This document shows positions 1 through 6,372 of a stretch of 47,447 bases of DNA, in pieces. This DNA is from Pseudomonadota bacterium. GTDB taxonomy: Bacteria > Pseudomonadota > Gammaproteobacteria > Burkholderiales > REEB80. Numbering within the stretch: position 1 is the stretch's first letter; each line of letters starts with the position of its first letter. Under the pieces are notes generated by a model. The model searched no databases and had not been told where the DNA came from. It saw only the letters and a list, made by a program, of their open reading frames with translations. The position numbers were made by a program, and so were the translations under genes. The DNA is taken from contig JAGWIG010000015.1 of NCBI GenBank assembly GCA_028873515.1, positions 1 through 47,447 on the forward strand, read 5' to 3'.

Positions 1-23
1 TACCGGTAGTTTTTATTAATCCT

Positions 24-46
24 TTCCCCGGTGAAAACCCGGGGAA
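24..46 (+). terminator. Hairpin at the end of an upstream gene
   Basis: Eight-base arms (24-31 and 39-46, GC core CCCCGG/CCGGGG) enclose a seven-base loop. The T-run after it is short, so this is a weak intrinsic terminator candidate for a gene left of the window. Confidence 0.4.
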
Positions 47-93
47 TTTCATCAGGTGGCAATAAGAATTACATGAACAGAAAGGAAGGCGGC

Positions 94-399
94 ATGAAGA
101 ATCTATCCATACCATTTCTGGATGCAGCAGGTTTTCTGCTTCCAGCAGCTATTATCATAGGTGCGGTAGTACTGTATTACCACAACAATAATCGTAAACC
201 TGAATTGATGAACACGGCAGATTACTGTCTGCCTGCAACGTTCCTTAGTAATCAGATCATTGCAGAAAATCATCTTCAAAAAAGTGACTGTGTGGCGTTT
301 TCTGATGTCAGGCGTTTATCAAACATTGATTATTCCTGGGTGCTTATCATCAAAAAACAGGATCCCGGTACCATTAAGCATTTGACCATCTTCAAATAA
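94..399 (+). CDS. Small membrane-anchored hypothetical protein
   Basis: Unknown protein of 101 residues. The ATG at 94 is preferred over in-frame upstream starts because the purine-rich AAAGGAAGG lies just before it at 81-89. Residues of about 8-28 form one hydrophobic segment (AAGFLLPAAIIIGAVVLYY) followed by a polar stretch with Asn and Lys/Arg, so it should be anchored in the inner membrane with a soluble domain of about 70 residues. That domain has two cysteines, which could pair if it is periplasmic. It precedes a porin-like gene by 59 bases. I recognise no family. Confidence 0.6.
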   Translation: MKNLSIPFLDAAGFLLPAAIIIGAVVLYYHNNNRKPELMNTADYCLPATFLSNQIIAENHLQKSDCVAFSDVRRLSNIDYSWVLIIKKQDPGTIKHLTIFK

Positions 400-458
400 T
401 TTCAATCGCTGGCAACAAGAGTCAGCAAGCCGTTTTAATCAACCAAGGAGTAAACAGA

Positions 459-1520
459 ATGAGAAAAAATCTCATTGCAGTAGCCCTTTTGTCTTTAATT
501 CCAGCAGTAATTCCAGCAGTAGCCCATGCAGAAAACAGGATGCATGCCATGCCGCCTGTCAACCCTACGATGCATGATCAGGTCATTGATAATCAGTCGC
601 TTGAAATATGGGGCATGTCTGCAAAAGATACGGCCAACCAGACATATTTTAATACCCCAGTCACTGGAATTAATACTGTATTAAAACCAACCGTAACGGT
701 GGATCACCTTGGGGTTCAGTATATCCACGCTTTTCAGAAATGGAATCTGACCGTCAAGGGTGAACAAACGCATGCAACATATGGCGGGAGTGCCACGGCT
801 GGTTCAGGGGATGGGTCTTATGGATCGGTTGGATTCACACGCAGCAAGGATTTTAACGGGGGTGGAATTGCGGATGTCTTGAGCACCAATAAATTGACTT
901 ACGGACTGACACTCGGATTCGACACCGCGACCCGCAGCATGCGAGGCATTAATTATAACGGTTCAGGTGTTGGAATCGGCTACAGGGTGAATTACCGTTA
1001 TAACAGTTTTGAAGCCTTTTCCGACAGGGCCGCCTGGTCACTCAACAGTGACGGGGATAGCATGGCCGCACCGTATGAAATGGGGGTTGGATTTATTTTG
1101 CCGGGGATAAGCGATCAAGATTGGGCGGAAATCCAGATTGCTGAAATCATTCCTGATGTAAATGTTCAGGACATGCATGTATCAAATGGCACACGTATTG
1201 AATTGAGAGGGCAACACAACCGGGTACTGTTCAGTATCGGGTATGTGGAAGGCCTGAAATTTTCAGATACGTACGGATCATACACTGCTCTTGCCGGACT
1301 AGGCGTACCGGGCATTCCTTTCAATCCTGCCAAGCCCTGGACGAGCTACCAGGGCGGGGTGTACGCAAGTGGGCGGTATTTTTTCAGCAGGCGCAATTCC
1401 GTTACCGCTACGCTTTATCATCAAGCTATAACCGGTTCTAATACCACTTACCCTGCTTTTCCCATTGTCGATTCTGACAGAAATACCGGCGTGATGTTTG
1501 GCTATACCCACCGCTTCTAG
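459..1520 (+). CDS. Porin-like outer-membrane beta-barrel protein
   Basis: The protein has 353 residues. Residues 1-24 form a typical Sec signal peptide (basic start, hydrophobic core, AHA before the cleavage point). The mature part is rich in alternating Gly/Tyr/Phe/Thr strands, such as GVGIGYRVNYRYNSFEAF and GGVYASGRYFF, and it ends in the terminal phenylalanine (YTHRF) that directs beta-barrels to BamA. No sub-family can be named; the size fits a 14-16 strand barrel. A strong SD (AAGGAG) precedes the ATG and an intrinsic terminator follows, so it may be a single transcription unit. A barrel gene is unusual cargo for an island and could alter phage receptors or uptake, but that is inference. 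Confidence 0.75.
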   Translation: MRKNLIAVALLSLIPAVIPAVAHAENRMHAMPPVNPTMHDQVIDNQSLEIWGMSAKDTANQTYFNTPVTGINTVLKPTVTVDHLGVQYIHAFQKWNLTVKGEQTHATYGGSATAGSGDGSYGSVGFTRSKDFNGGGIADVLSTNKLTYGLTLGFDTATRSMRGINYNGSGVGIGYRVNYRYNSFEAFSDRAAWSLNSDGDSMAAPYEMGVGFILPGISDQDWAEIQIAEIIPDVNVQDMHVSNGTRIELRGQHNRVLFSIGYVEGLKFSDTYGSYTALAGLGVPGIPFNPAKPWTSYQGGVYASGRYFFSRRNSVTATLYHQAITGSNTTYPAFPIVDSDRNTGVMFGYTHRF

Positions 1521-1527
1521 ACCTCTT

Positions 1528-1559
1528 CCCCCTGTATTGACTGTGCAGGGGGATTTTTA
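1528..1559 (+). terminator. Intrinsic terminator after the porin-like gene
   Basis: CCCCCTG (1528-1534) pairs with CAGGGGG (1546-1552) around an 11-base loop, followed by ATTTTTAT. It lies eight bases after the stop codon at 1520. Confidence 0.8.
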
Positions 1560-1594
1560 TTGTAAGCCCTGAATTTTAATAAAGGAGAGTAGGA

Positions 1595-2074
1595 ATGAAA
1601 CCATTAGAAACCCTGATTTGTCTGGTGTTTGCAGGACTTGCAATTACCACCGCCCATGCCGCTGATTTTACCGCCAGTGCCAAAGTCATCAGCAGCACAC
1701 CCATGTATCAGACCGTGACCGGCCAGGAATGTTATTCCGTTCCTGTTCAGGCACAGCCCCAGGCATCCAGCGGTCTGAATGCAGGTTCAATAATCGGCGG
1801 CCTTGCTGGTGGCCTGTTAGGGCATCAGGTAGGCAACGGGCGCGGCAATACCGCTGCAACCATCATCGGCGCAGTAGGCGGAGCGATGGTGGGCAATCAT
1901 GTCAACAGCAATGAAGAAGGGCAGGGAGGAAGCCAGCAACAGTGCCGGGATGTTCAGAAGCAGGTGGTGGAAGGTTATACCGTCCGTTATGAATATGCCG
2001 GGCATGAAGCCACTACCGTCATGCAGAGTCAGCCGGGCAACACCATTACCGTAGGCGTGAGCGCCCTGCAATAA
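1595..2074 (+). CDS. Glycine-zipper (17-kDa antigen/SlyB-like) envelope protein
   Basis: The protein has 159 residues, with a signal peptide at about 1-22 ending in AHA. The middle (about 64-105) carries two GxxxG-rich hydrophobic hairpin segments (GSIIGGLAGGLLGHQVG and IIGAVGGAMVGNHV), the hallmark of glycine-zipper 2TM proteins. No lipobox cysteine is seen at the cleavage site, so it is probably not a lipoprotein, unlike SlyB. The C-terminal 45 residues form a small beta-rich domain (VEGYTVRYEYAG) usual in this family. Such proteins sit in the outer membrane or periplasm with structural roles. SD AAGGAG precedes the ATG and a GC hairpin follows. Confidence 0.75.
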   Translation: MKPLETLICLVFAGLAITTAHAADFTASAKVISSTPMYQTVTGQECYSVPVQAQPQASSGLNAGSIIGGLAGGLLGHQVGNGRGNTAATIIGAVGGAMVGNHVNSNEEGQGGSQQQCRDVQKQVVEGYTVRYEYAGHEATTVMQSQPGNTITVGVSALQ

Positions 2075-2081
2075 ACAGGAA

Positions 2082-2108
2082 GCCCCGGCCAGTCCGGGGC
2101 ATTCCTTA
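2082..2108 (+). terminator. GC hairpin after the glycine-zipper gene
   Basis: GCCCCGG (2082-2088) and CCGGGGC (2094-2100) form a perfect 7-bp stem with a 5-base loop. The following ATTCCTTA is T-poor, so termination may be partial and read on into the small genes downstream. Confidence 0.55.
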
Positions 2109-2127
2109 TGATTGAAGGAGGAAGAAA

Positions 2128-2421
2128 ATGGAAAACAAGGCAAGCAGTGAGCAGGTCAAGATTGCTGTAAATCAGCTTAAAGAGCTGGAAGAGCATGCGG
2201 TTAAAAACCCGAAGGATTATACAGACTGGCAACTGGATTTTCTGGAATCGCATCTGGATCGAATTGAGCGGTTTGGTGATCAGACGTTCTTTTCCATCAA
2301 GCAGGTCAACGTCATTGACCAGATTCACAAGGAAAAGGTCAACGGCGAAAAGATCGATCGCCCAAACAAGGCAAATCGCACCAGGACTAAAACCCGGCGT
2401 TTTGAAAGGAAGGGAGAGTAA
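2128..2421 (+). CDS. Small charged hypothetical protein
   Basis: Unknown protein of 97 residues behind a very strong SD (GAAGGAGGAAG). The first 70 residues are predicted helical and acidic-amphipathic (QVKIAVNQLKELEEHAVKN), and the last 25 are strongly basic (KANRTRTKTRRFERKGE), which would suit nucleic-acid contact. It is the first of four tiny genes, each with its own SD, separated by 2 and 10 bases and then by an 8-base overlap, so they are surely co-transcribed. Genes of this style are common on plasmids and integrative elements. Function unknown. Confidence 0.65.
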   Translation: MENKASSEQVKIAVNQLKELEEHAVKNPKDYTDWQLDFLESHLDRIERFGDQTFFSIKQVNVIDQIHKEKVNGEKIDRPNKANRTRTKTRRFERKGE

Positions 2422-2423
2422 CC

Positions 2424-2582
2424 ATGCACGGTTATATTGGACATATGATTACCAGCGCCCTGATTCATGGTGCAATCTATGGCGTGATCTTCCATCTTTT
2501 CCGTTCAATGCATCTTGGTGGTACCGTGATGGTTGCAGGCGCGATTATTGCCGGAACCTGGCTTATTACCCGAATTCTGTAG
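2424..2582 (+). CDS. 52-residue membrane protein
   Basis: This short ORF starts at the ATG at 2424, two bases after the previous stop, with AAGGAAGGGAGAG as SD. The product is almost entirely hydrophobic: two likely membrane helices (around residues 9-27 and 33-49) joined by RSMHLGG, with His and Gly scattered in the helices. The tight spacing and SD make it a real gene despite its size. I recognise no family. Possibilities include a small regulator, a holin-like or toxin-like peptide, or an envelope protein; none is supported beyond its hydrophobicity. Confidence 0.6.
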   Translation: MHGYIGHMITSALIHGAIYGVIFHLFRSMHLGGTVMVAGAIIAGTWLITRIL

Positions 2583-2592
2583 GAGATTCACC

Positions 2593-2763
2593 ATGGAAGA
2601 GATTAAACAGTATTTTCATCCTACGGACTGGGAACGGTTGGTTGAAGCCGCAGCCCTCTCCAGAATGGAGATCCCGAACTTCATCAGGCTGGCAGTTCAT
2701 TTATTTTCCAGTCATGTTCTGGTTAACAGTAAAAATACCCTGGAGGAGTTCCACCATGGATGA
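2593..2763 (+). CDS. 56-residue hypothetical protein
   Basis: This ORF starts at the ATG at 2593 behind AGGAG at 2581-2585 and overlaps the next gene by 8 bases at its stop. The product looks globular and helical (DWERLVEAAALSRM, IPNFIRLAVHLFSSHVLV) and faintly recalls ribbon-helix-helix or CopG-like small proteins in the phrase on being an individual residue chain (MEIPNFIRLAV), where those proteins have an arm plus helix. That resemblance is weak. It is part of the four-gene operon from 2128 to 2935. Confidence 0.6.
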   Translation: MEEIKQYFHPTDWERLVEAAALSRMEIPNFIRLAVHLFSSHVLVNSKNTLEEFHHG

Positions 2764-2935
2764 TAAAGAATATGAAGCAAGCCAAATTCGGTTTGAAGCA
2801 AAAATGGACCAGATATCCGCTGATTTTAAAGAATGGCTGGAAAAAGAATTGCGTGTAGAAACGGATGAAAGCAAACGGCAGGAGTATACCGAATGGCTGG
2901 ATATGGTAAATCAACATTTAGAAGAGCAATTGTAA
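2756..2935 (+). CDS. 59-residue coiled-coil hypothetical protein
   Basis: The start is the ATG at 2756, inside the 3' end of the previous gene (ATGGATGA overlap), with CTGGAGGAG just upstream as SD. The product is highly charged and entirely helical by composition (EASQIRFEAKMDQISADF, EWLEKELRVETDESKRQ), so a short amphipathic or coiled-coil bundle is likely. Translational coupling to the gene before it is clear from the overlap. It is the last gene of the small operon and is followed at once by a terminator that belongs to repeat copy 1. Function unknown. Confidence 0.6.
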   Translation: MDDKEYEASQIRFEAKMDQISADFKEWLEKELRVETDESKRQEYTEWLDMVNQHLEEQL

Positions 2936-2939
2936 AAAC

Positions 2940-2973
2940 AAAGGGGCGCCTATATTCTGGACGCCCTTTTTTT
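2940..2973 (+). terminator. Intrinsic terminator at the left end of repeat copy 1
   Basis: AAGGGGCG and CGCCCTTT arms (about 2941-2948 and 2962-2969) enclose CCTATATTCTGGA and are followed by seven T residues. The copy at 9986 keeps a hairpin with different arm bases (GGGC/GCCC), so the structure is conserved through compensating changes. Confidence 0.85.
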
Positions 2974-3065
2974 ATCCCCAAGCCCGCGAGGATACAATGA
3001 TGCAGCAGAATCCAGGAGTGATGATACTATGTAGAAGGCATAACTGGTATCAAGGCAAGTTTTAA
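2940..3065 (+). repeat. Long direct repeat, copy 1 (left flank of the defence cassette)
   Basis: About 126 bp recurring at 9986-10110. From 2963 to 3065 only two adjacent bases differ (GG at 3015-3016 against AA). The unit holds an intrinsic terminator, then GAGG about six bases before an ATG at 2997, and a 22-codon ORF whose TAA is the last triplet of the repeat (3063-3065). The peptide begins MMQQNPGVMILC and ends NWYQGKF. The two copies bracket the genes from 3155 to 9887, so homologous recombination between them could remove or swap the cassette. I do not recognise the repeat. Confidence 0.85.
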
Positions 3066-3154
3066 GCGGCTTTTCATCTTGGGTTGTTTTGATTATATAT
3101 CGGTAAATGGAGTTGTCTGGATTTAAACCTTTATATCAAGGAGGCAAGAATAAC

Positions 3155-4006
3155 ATGTCTGATTTCGAATTTAGCCATCATGCCGTTGCATATCTGGATA
3201 TTCTGGGCTTTTCAAAATTTGTTGAAGCGGCTGAAACAGATACGGGAAAATTGCAAAAACTGGATAAGTTGTTTAATGAGGTCATCCCGAGGCAGATATC
3301 AACTCCTACCAACGATGAAAGCTTTCCATCAAAGTTAGGGCTGGAATGTTTAAGTTTTTCAGACAGTATCATCATTTCAGCCCCGGTTGATCAGGAATAT
3401 TCTAAGAATTACCCATCCTTGATTGCGGTTTCCATCAAATCCATTCAAATCGCTCACGCTATATTGGATATGGGGTTGCTGGTACGTGGTGCCATAAACG
3501 TAGGCAATGTTTACCGCACTGATTCCAATATTACGGGCACTGGCTATCAGAAAGCGGTATGTGGAGAAAAAAATGCAATTAACCCACAGATTGTACTGAC
3601 CAAATCGGCGGAGCAAGATCTCAACATTTATATAAAAAATGAAGGAACAAAATTCGCTATTTTTGCAAAAAATGAACTGGGACAGGTTATTCTTGACTCG
3701 ATATATCCGCATCCGACTTACTTGCCTGACCCACAGGCTGATGTTAATGAATATTTTAAACAATATCAAAACACAATCATAGAAAACCTGGCCCATGACG
3801 ATCCGAAAGCAAAAGCAAAGTGGATTTGGTTTGCTGGCTTGTTCAATGCTAATGTTCGCTATTTTTCAGAGATAAAAGATAAGTCTCTAACGATAGATCA
3901 AGAACTGCAAAGTATTGCGATGAATTATTTAAATCCACCAGCAAAAGATAGCAGTTGGATGGAACCGTTTAATGGCCCTGCAATAACTTGTACCCTAAAG
4001 AAATAG
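3155..4006 (+). CDS. Nucleotide-cyclase-like fold protein, defence-associated
   Basis: The protein has 283 residues. The ATG at 3155 is chosen over the one at 3107 because AAGGAGG lies 11 bases before it. The N-terminus reads AVAYLDILGFSKFVE and later SFSDSIIIS, giving acidic residues Asp15 and Asp70, then LLVRGAINVG. This pattern matches the two metal-binding aspartates and surrounding strands of class III nucleotide-cyclase folds (FxDIxGF). Whether it makes a nucleotide is not shown; the family is known mostly as hypothetical proteins. It opens the cassette directly after repeat copy 1. A signalling cyclase as in Pycsar systems is possible, but no matching effector is adjacent, so confidence in function is low. 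Confidence 0.55.
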   Translation: MSDFEFSHHAVAYLDILGFSKFVEAAETDTGKLQKLDKLFNEVIPRQISTPTNDESFPSKLGLECLSFSDSIIISAPVDQEYSKNYPSLIAVSIKSIQIAHAILDMGLLVRGAINVGNVYRTDSNITGTGYQKAVCGEKNAINPQIVLTKSAEQDLNIYIKNEGTKFAIFAKNELGQVILDSIYPHPTYLPDPQADVNEYFKQYQNTIIENLAHDDPKAKAKWIWFAGLFNANVRYFSEIKDKSLTIDQELQSIAMNYLNPPAKDSSWMEPFNGPAITCTLKK

Positions 4007-4133
4007 GATGTCGTTTTAATCATTGTCGTGATAATCTTTACACTTCGCTGCCCCTACTTTTAAGAATAAACCAACTTTAGCTTATTCATTTTTAACAAAA
4101 AATTAAGTAAAGATAAAAATTGGATTTTGACTA

Positions 4134-4784
4134 ATGCAAAAACAGGTTGTCTCAAAAAAACGTGTTGCTGATCATGGGGAGGTTTACACCGACAAGCGAG
4201 AAGTCAACGCGATGCTCGATTTGGTTAAACAGGAAACCGAAAGGATTGAATCGCGATTTCTGGAACCTGCCTGTGGTACTGGTAATTTCTTATCTGAAAT
4301 TCTTAAACGAAAACTTCGAGTAGTCGAATTACGTTACAGAAAAAACCAACTTGAGTATGAACGTTATGCGGCTCTAGCTGTCTCTTCTATTTACGGCATT
4401 GATATCCTCGAAGATAATGTCATTGAATGTCGTAAACGTCTGTTAGAAATCTTTCAATTGGCTTACTCACATCTATATAAAAATGATGTTAAAGAGACAT
4501 GTCTGAAATCAATTCAATACCTGCTCAGAAAAAATATTATATGGGGCGATGCCTTAACACTGCAGACTATGAACGATAAGCCTCAGCCTATTGTATTTTC
4601 AGAATGGTCACCCGTGAATGGGAGCATGCTCAAACGAAAGGATTTTACTTTTCTGGAGCTGCTTGCCCATGCTCATCATAAAGAATTACCCTTGTTTTCG
4701 GATCTGGGTGAAGATGTGTTTCTTCCTACTCCAGTAAAAGAATATCCATTGGTACATTTCTTAATGATTGCGGATGTTGAGTAA
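4134..4784 (+). CDS. Adenine-methyltransferase-type protein lacking the catalytic motif (M1)
   Basis: The protein has 216 residues. SAM-binding motif I of class I methyltransferases is clear (EPACGTGNFL, residues 44-53), with a second acidic strand around YGIDILEDNV. The catalytic NPPY/DPPY motif is absent: the place where it would fall has IIWGDAL and then a different C-terminal region. It is therefore probably a partner or specificity-type subunit rather than a complete enzyme. It overlaps the next gene, a full NPPY methyltransferase, by 11 bases, so the two are translationally coupled. Similar paired 'subunit M' genes are familiar next to GIY-YIG/helicase restriction proteins. Annotated as part of a restriction-modification system. 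Confidence 0.75.
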   Translation: MQKQVVSKKRVADHGEVYTDKREVNAMLDLVKQETERIESRFLEPACGTGNFLSEILKRKLRVVELRYRKNQLEYERYAALAVSSIYGIDILEDNVIECRKRLLEIFQLAYSHLYKNDVKETCLKSIQYLLRKNIIWGDALTLQTMNDKPQPIVFSEWSPVNGSMLKRKDFTFLELLAHAHHKELPLFSDLGEDVFLPTPVKEYPLVHFLMIADVE

Positions 4785-6288
4785 TCATAATTACAATCCT
4801 GATGTATTAACTTGTCTTGCTAACCTGAGCAGTGATGAGGTCTTTACACCCCCACAATTGGCTAACCAGATGCTTGACTTACTTCCCAAGGCAATCTGGA
4901 ACGATAAAAATACCCGTTTTCTTGATCCATTTTGCAAGACAGGAGTTTTTCTGCGTGAAATTGCAAAGCGATTGGATGTTGGTCTTGAGAAAATTATTCC
5001 AGGCCGTCAGGAAAGAATAAATCATATCTTGCAGAATCAGATCTTCGGTATTGCTATTACTGAATTAACCGCACTGCTTTCCAGGCGAAGCGTGTACTGT
5101 TCAAAAACAGCTAATAGTAAATATTCAATTTGCGATAAGTTTAGCGATGTCATCGGCAATATCCTCTTTGATCGCATTGAGCATTCATGGCAAAGAGGTA
5201 GATGCAAATTCTGCGGGGCAAGTCAACTAGAGTATGATCGAGTTAGTGAGATGGAATCTCACGCTTATCATTTTCTTCACACAGATAATCCAGAGAAAGT
5301 ATTTAAAATGAAGTTTGACGTTATAGTTGGCAATCCACCTTATCAGCTAAATGATAGCGGGCATGGTAGAAGCGCATCGCCAATTTATCATTTATTTGTT
5401 CAGCAAGCTAAAAAGTTGAAACCTCGATATTTGTCAATGGTTATTCCAGCGCGTTGGTATGCAGGAGGGAAGGGTCTAGATGAATTTCGAAATGAGATGT
5501 TAACAGATGAACGATTACGAAAATTAATTGATTTTGAAAATAGCGGCGAGGTATTCCCGGGTGTCGATATCGCTGGAGGAATTTGTTATTTTTTATGGGA
5601 ACGCGATTTGAGAGGTAATTGTGAAGTAACAAATTTTTATAATCAAGAAAGAGTAACGTCAATTAGAAAACTAAATGAATTCGATATTTTTATAAGGCAT
5701 AGTAGAGCCGTCCCCATTATAAGAAAAGTTCTGGCTTACAAAGAGAACGGTGGCAAGCTATTGAGCGAAGTCATATCATCTCGAAAACCGTTTTCATTAC
5801 CAACAAATTATGTTCCTAAAAATAGTGGTATTCCTTGTTGGTTTATACAGAAAATAGGGCTTAAATTTGCATTCAAATCTGACATCAAAGATGAAAACAA
5901 TTTACTCAATAAGTGGAAACTTTTAATCCCACCAGCACCAATAGCAGGACAAACAAACTTTTCTAAACCAGTCGGCTTTTATTATGATGGAAATACAAGA
6001 ATTGCTAAACCAGGTGAATGTTGCACTGAATCTTGGTTAGTTGCATGTGCTTTTAGTACACAATCTCAAGTAATGGCGTTCAGATCATATTTATTTACTA
6101 AAACGGTTCGATTTTTGCTTCTTCAGGCGGTAATTTCACAACACGTAACGAAACAAAATTTTTGTTTCGTACCTGACCTTGGAAAGTATGAGGGCGAATA
6201 CACCGATGAAATTTTAATCAAACGATGGGGAATAACAAAATCTGAATGGGAGTTTATAGACTCCAAAATTGCAGCGGTATTATCTTGA
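4774..6288 (+). CDS. Eco57I-type N6-adenine DNA methyltransferase (M2)
   Basis: The protein has 504 residues from the ATG at 4774 (a TTG at 4768 is possible). An N-terminal VFTPPQLANQMLD segment precedes a variant SAM motif I (LDPFCKTGVFL, near residue 49), a CKFCG pair near 145 that may bind zinc, and the catalytic motif IVGNPPYQL near 187. Then come strands typical of Eco57I-like enzymes (YLSMVIPARWYAGGKG) and a C-terminal region that would recognise DNA. It should methylate adenine at a specific site, protecting self DNA from the neighbouring helicase-nuclease. Motif I deviates from the usual xDPxxGSG form (Cys-Lys in place of Gly-Ser/Thr), as in other members of this group. Confidence 0.85.
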   Translation: MLSNHNYNPDVLTCLANLSSDEVFTPPQLANQMLDLLPKAIWNDKNTRFLDPFCKTGVFLREIAKRLDVGLEKIIPGRQERINHILQNQIFGIAITELTALLSRRSVYCSKTANSKYSICDKFSDVIGNILFDRIEHSWQRGRCKFCGASQLEYDRVSEMESHAYHFLHTDNPEKVFKMKFDVIVGNPPYQLNDSGHGRSASPIYHLFVQQAKKLKPRYLSMVIPARWYAGGKGLDEFRNEMLTDERLRKLIDFENSGEVFPGVDIAGGICYFLWERDLRGNCEVTNFYNQERVTSIRKLNEFDIFIRHSRAVPIIRKVLAYKENGGKLLSEVISSRKPFSLPTNYVPKNSGIPCWFIQKIGLKFAFKSDIKDENNLLNKWKLLIPPAPIAGQTNFSKPVGFYYDGNTRIAKPGECCTESWLVACAFSTQSQVMAFRSYLFTKTVRFLLLQAVISQHVTKQNFCFVPDLGKYEGEYTDEILIKRWGITKSEWEFIDSKIAAVLS

Positions 6289-6372
6289 TACGTATGCTCA
6301 ATATGGTTCTTTCATTAGTTAATTTGTTTCGTTTATTTGCGAAAATCTGAATAACATGAATGGAACTTATCT

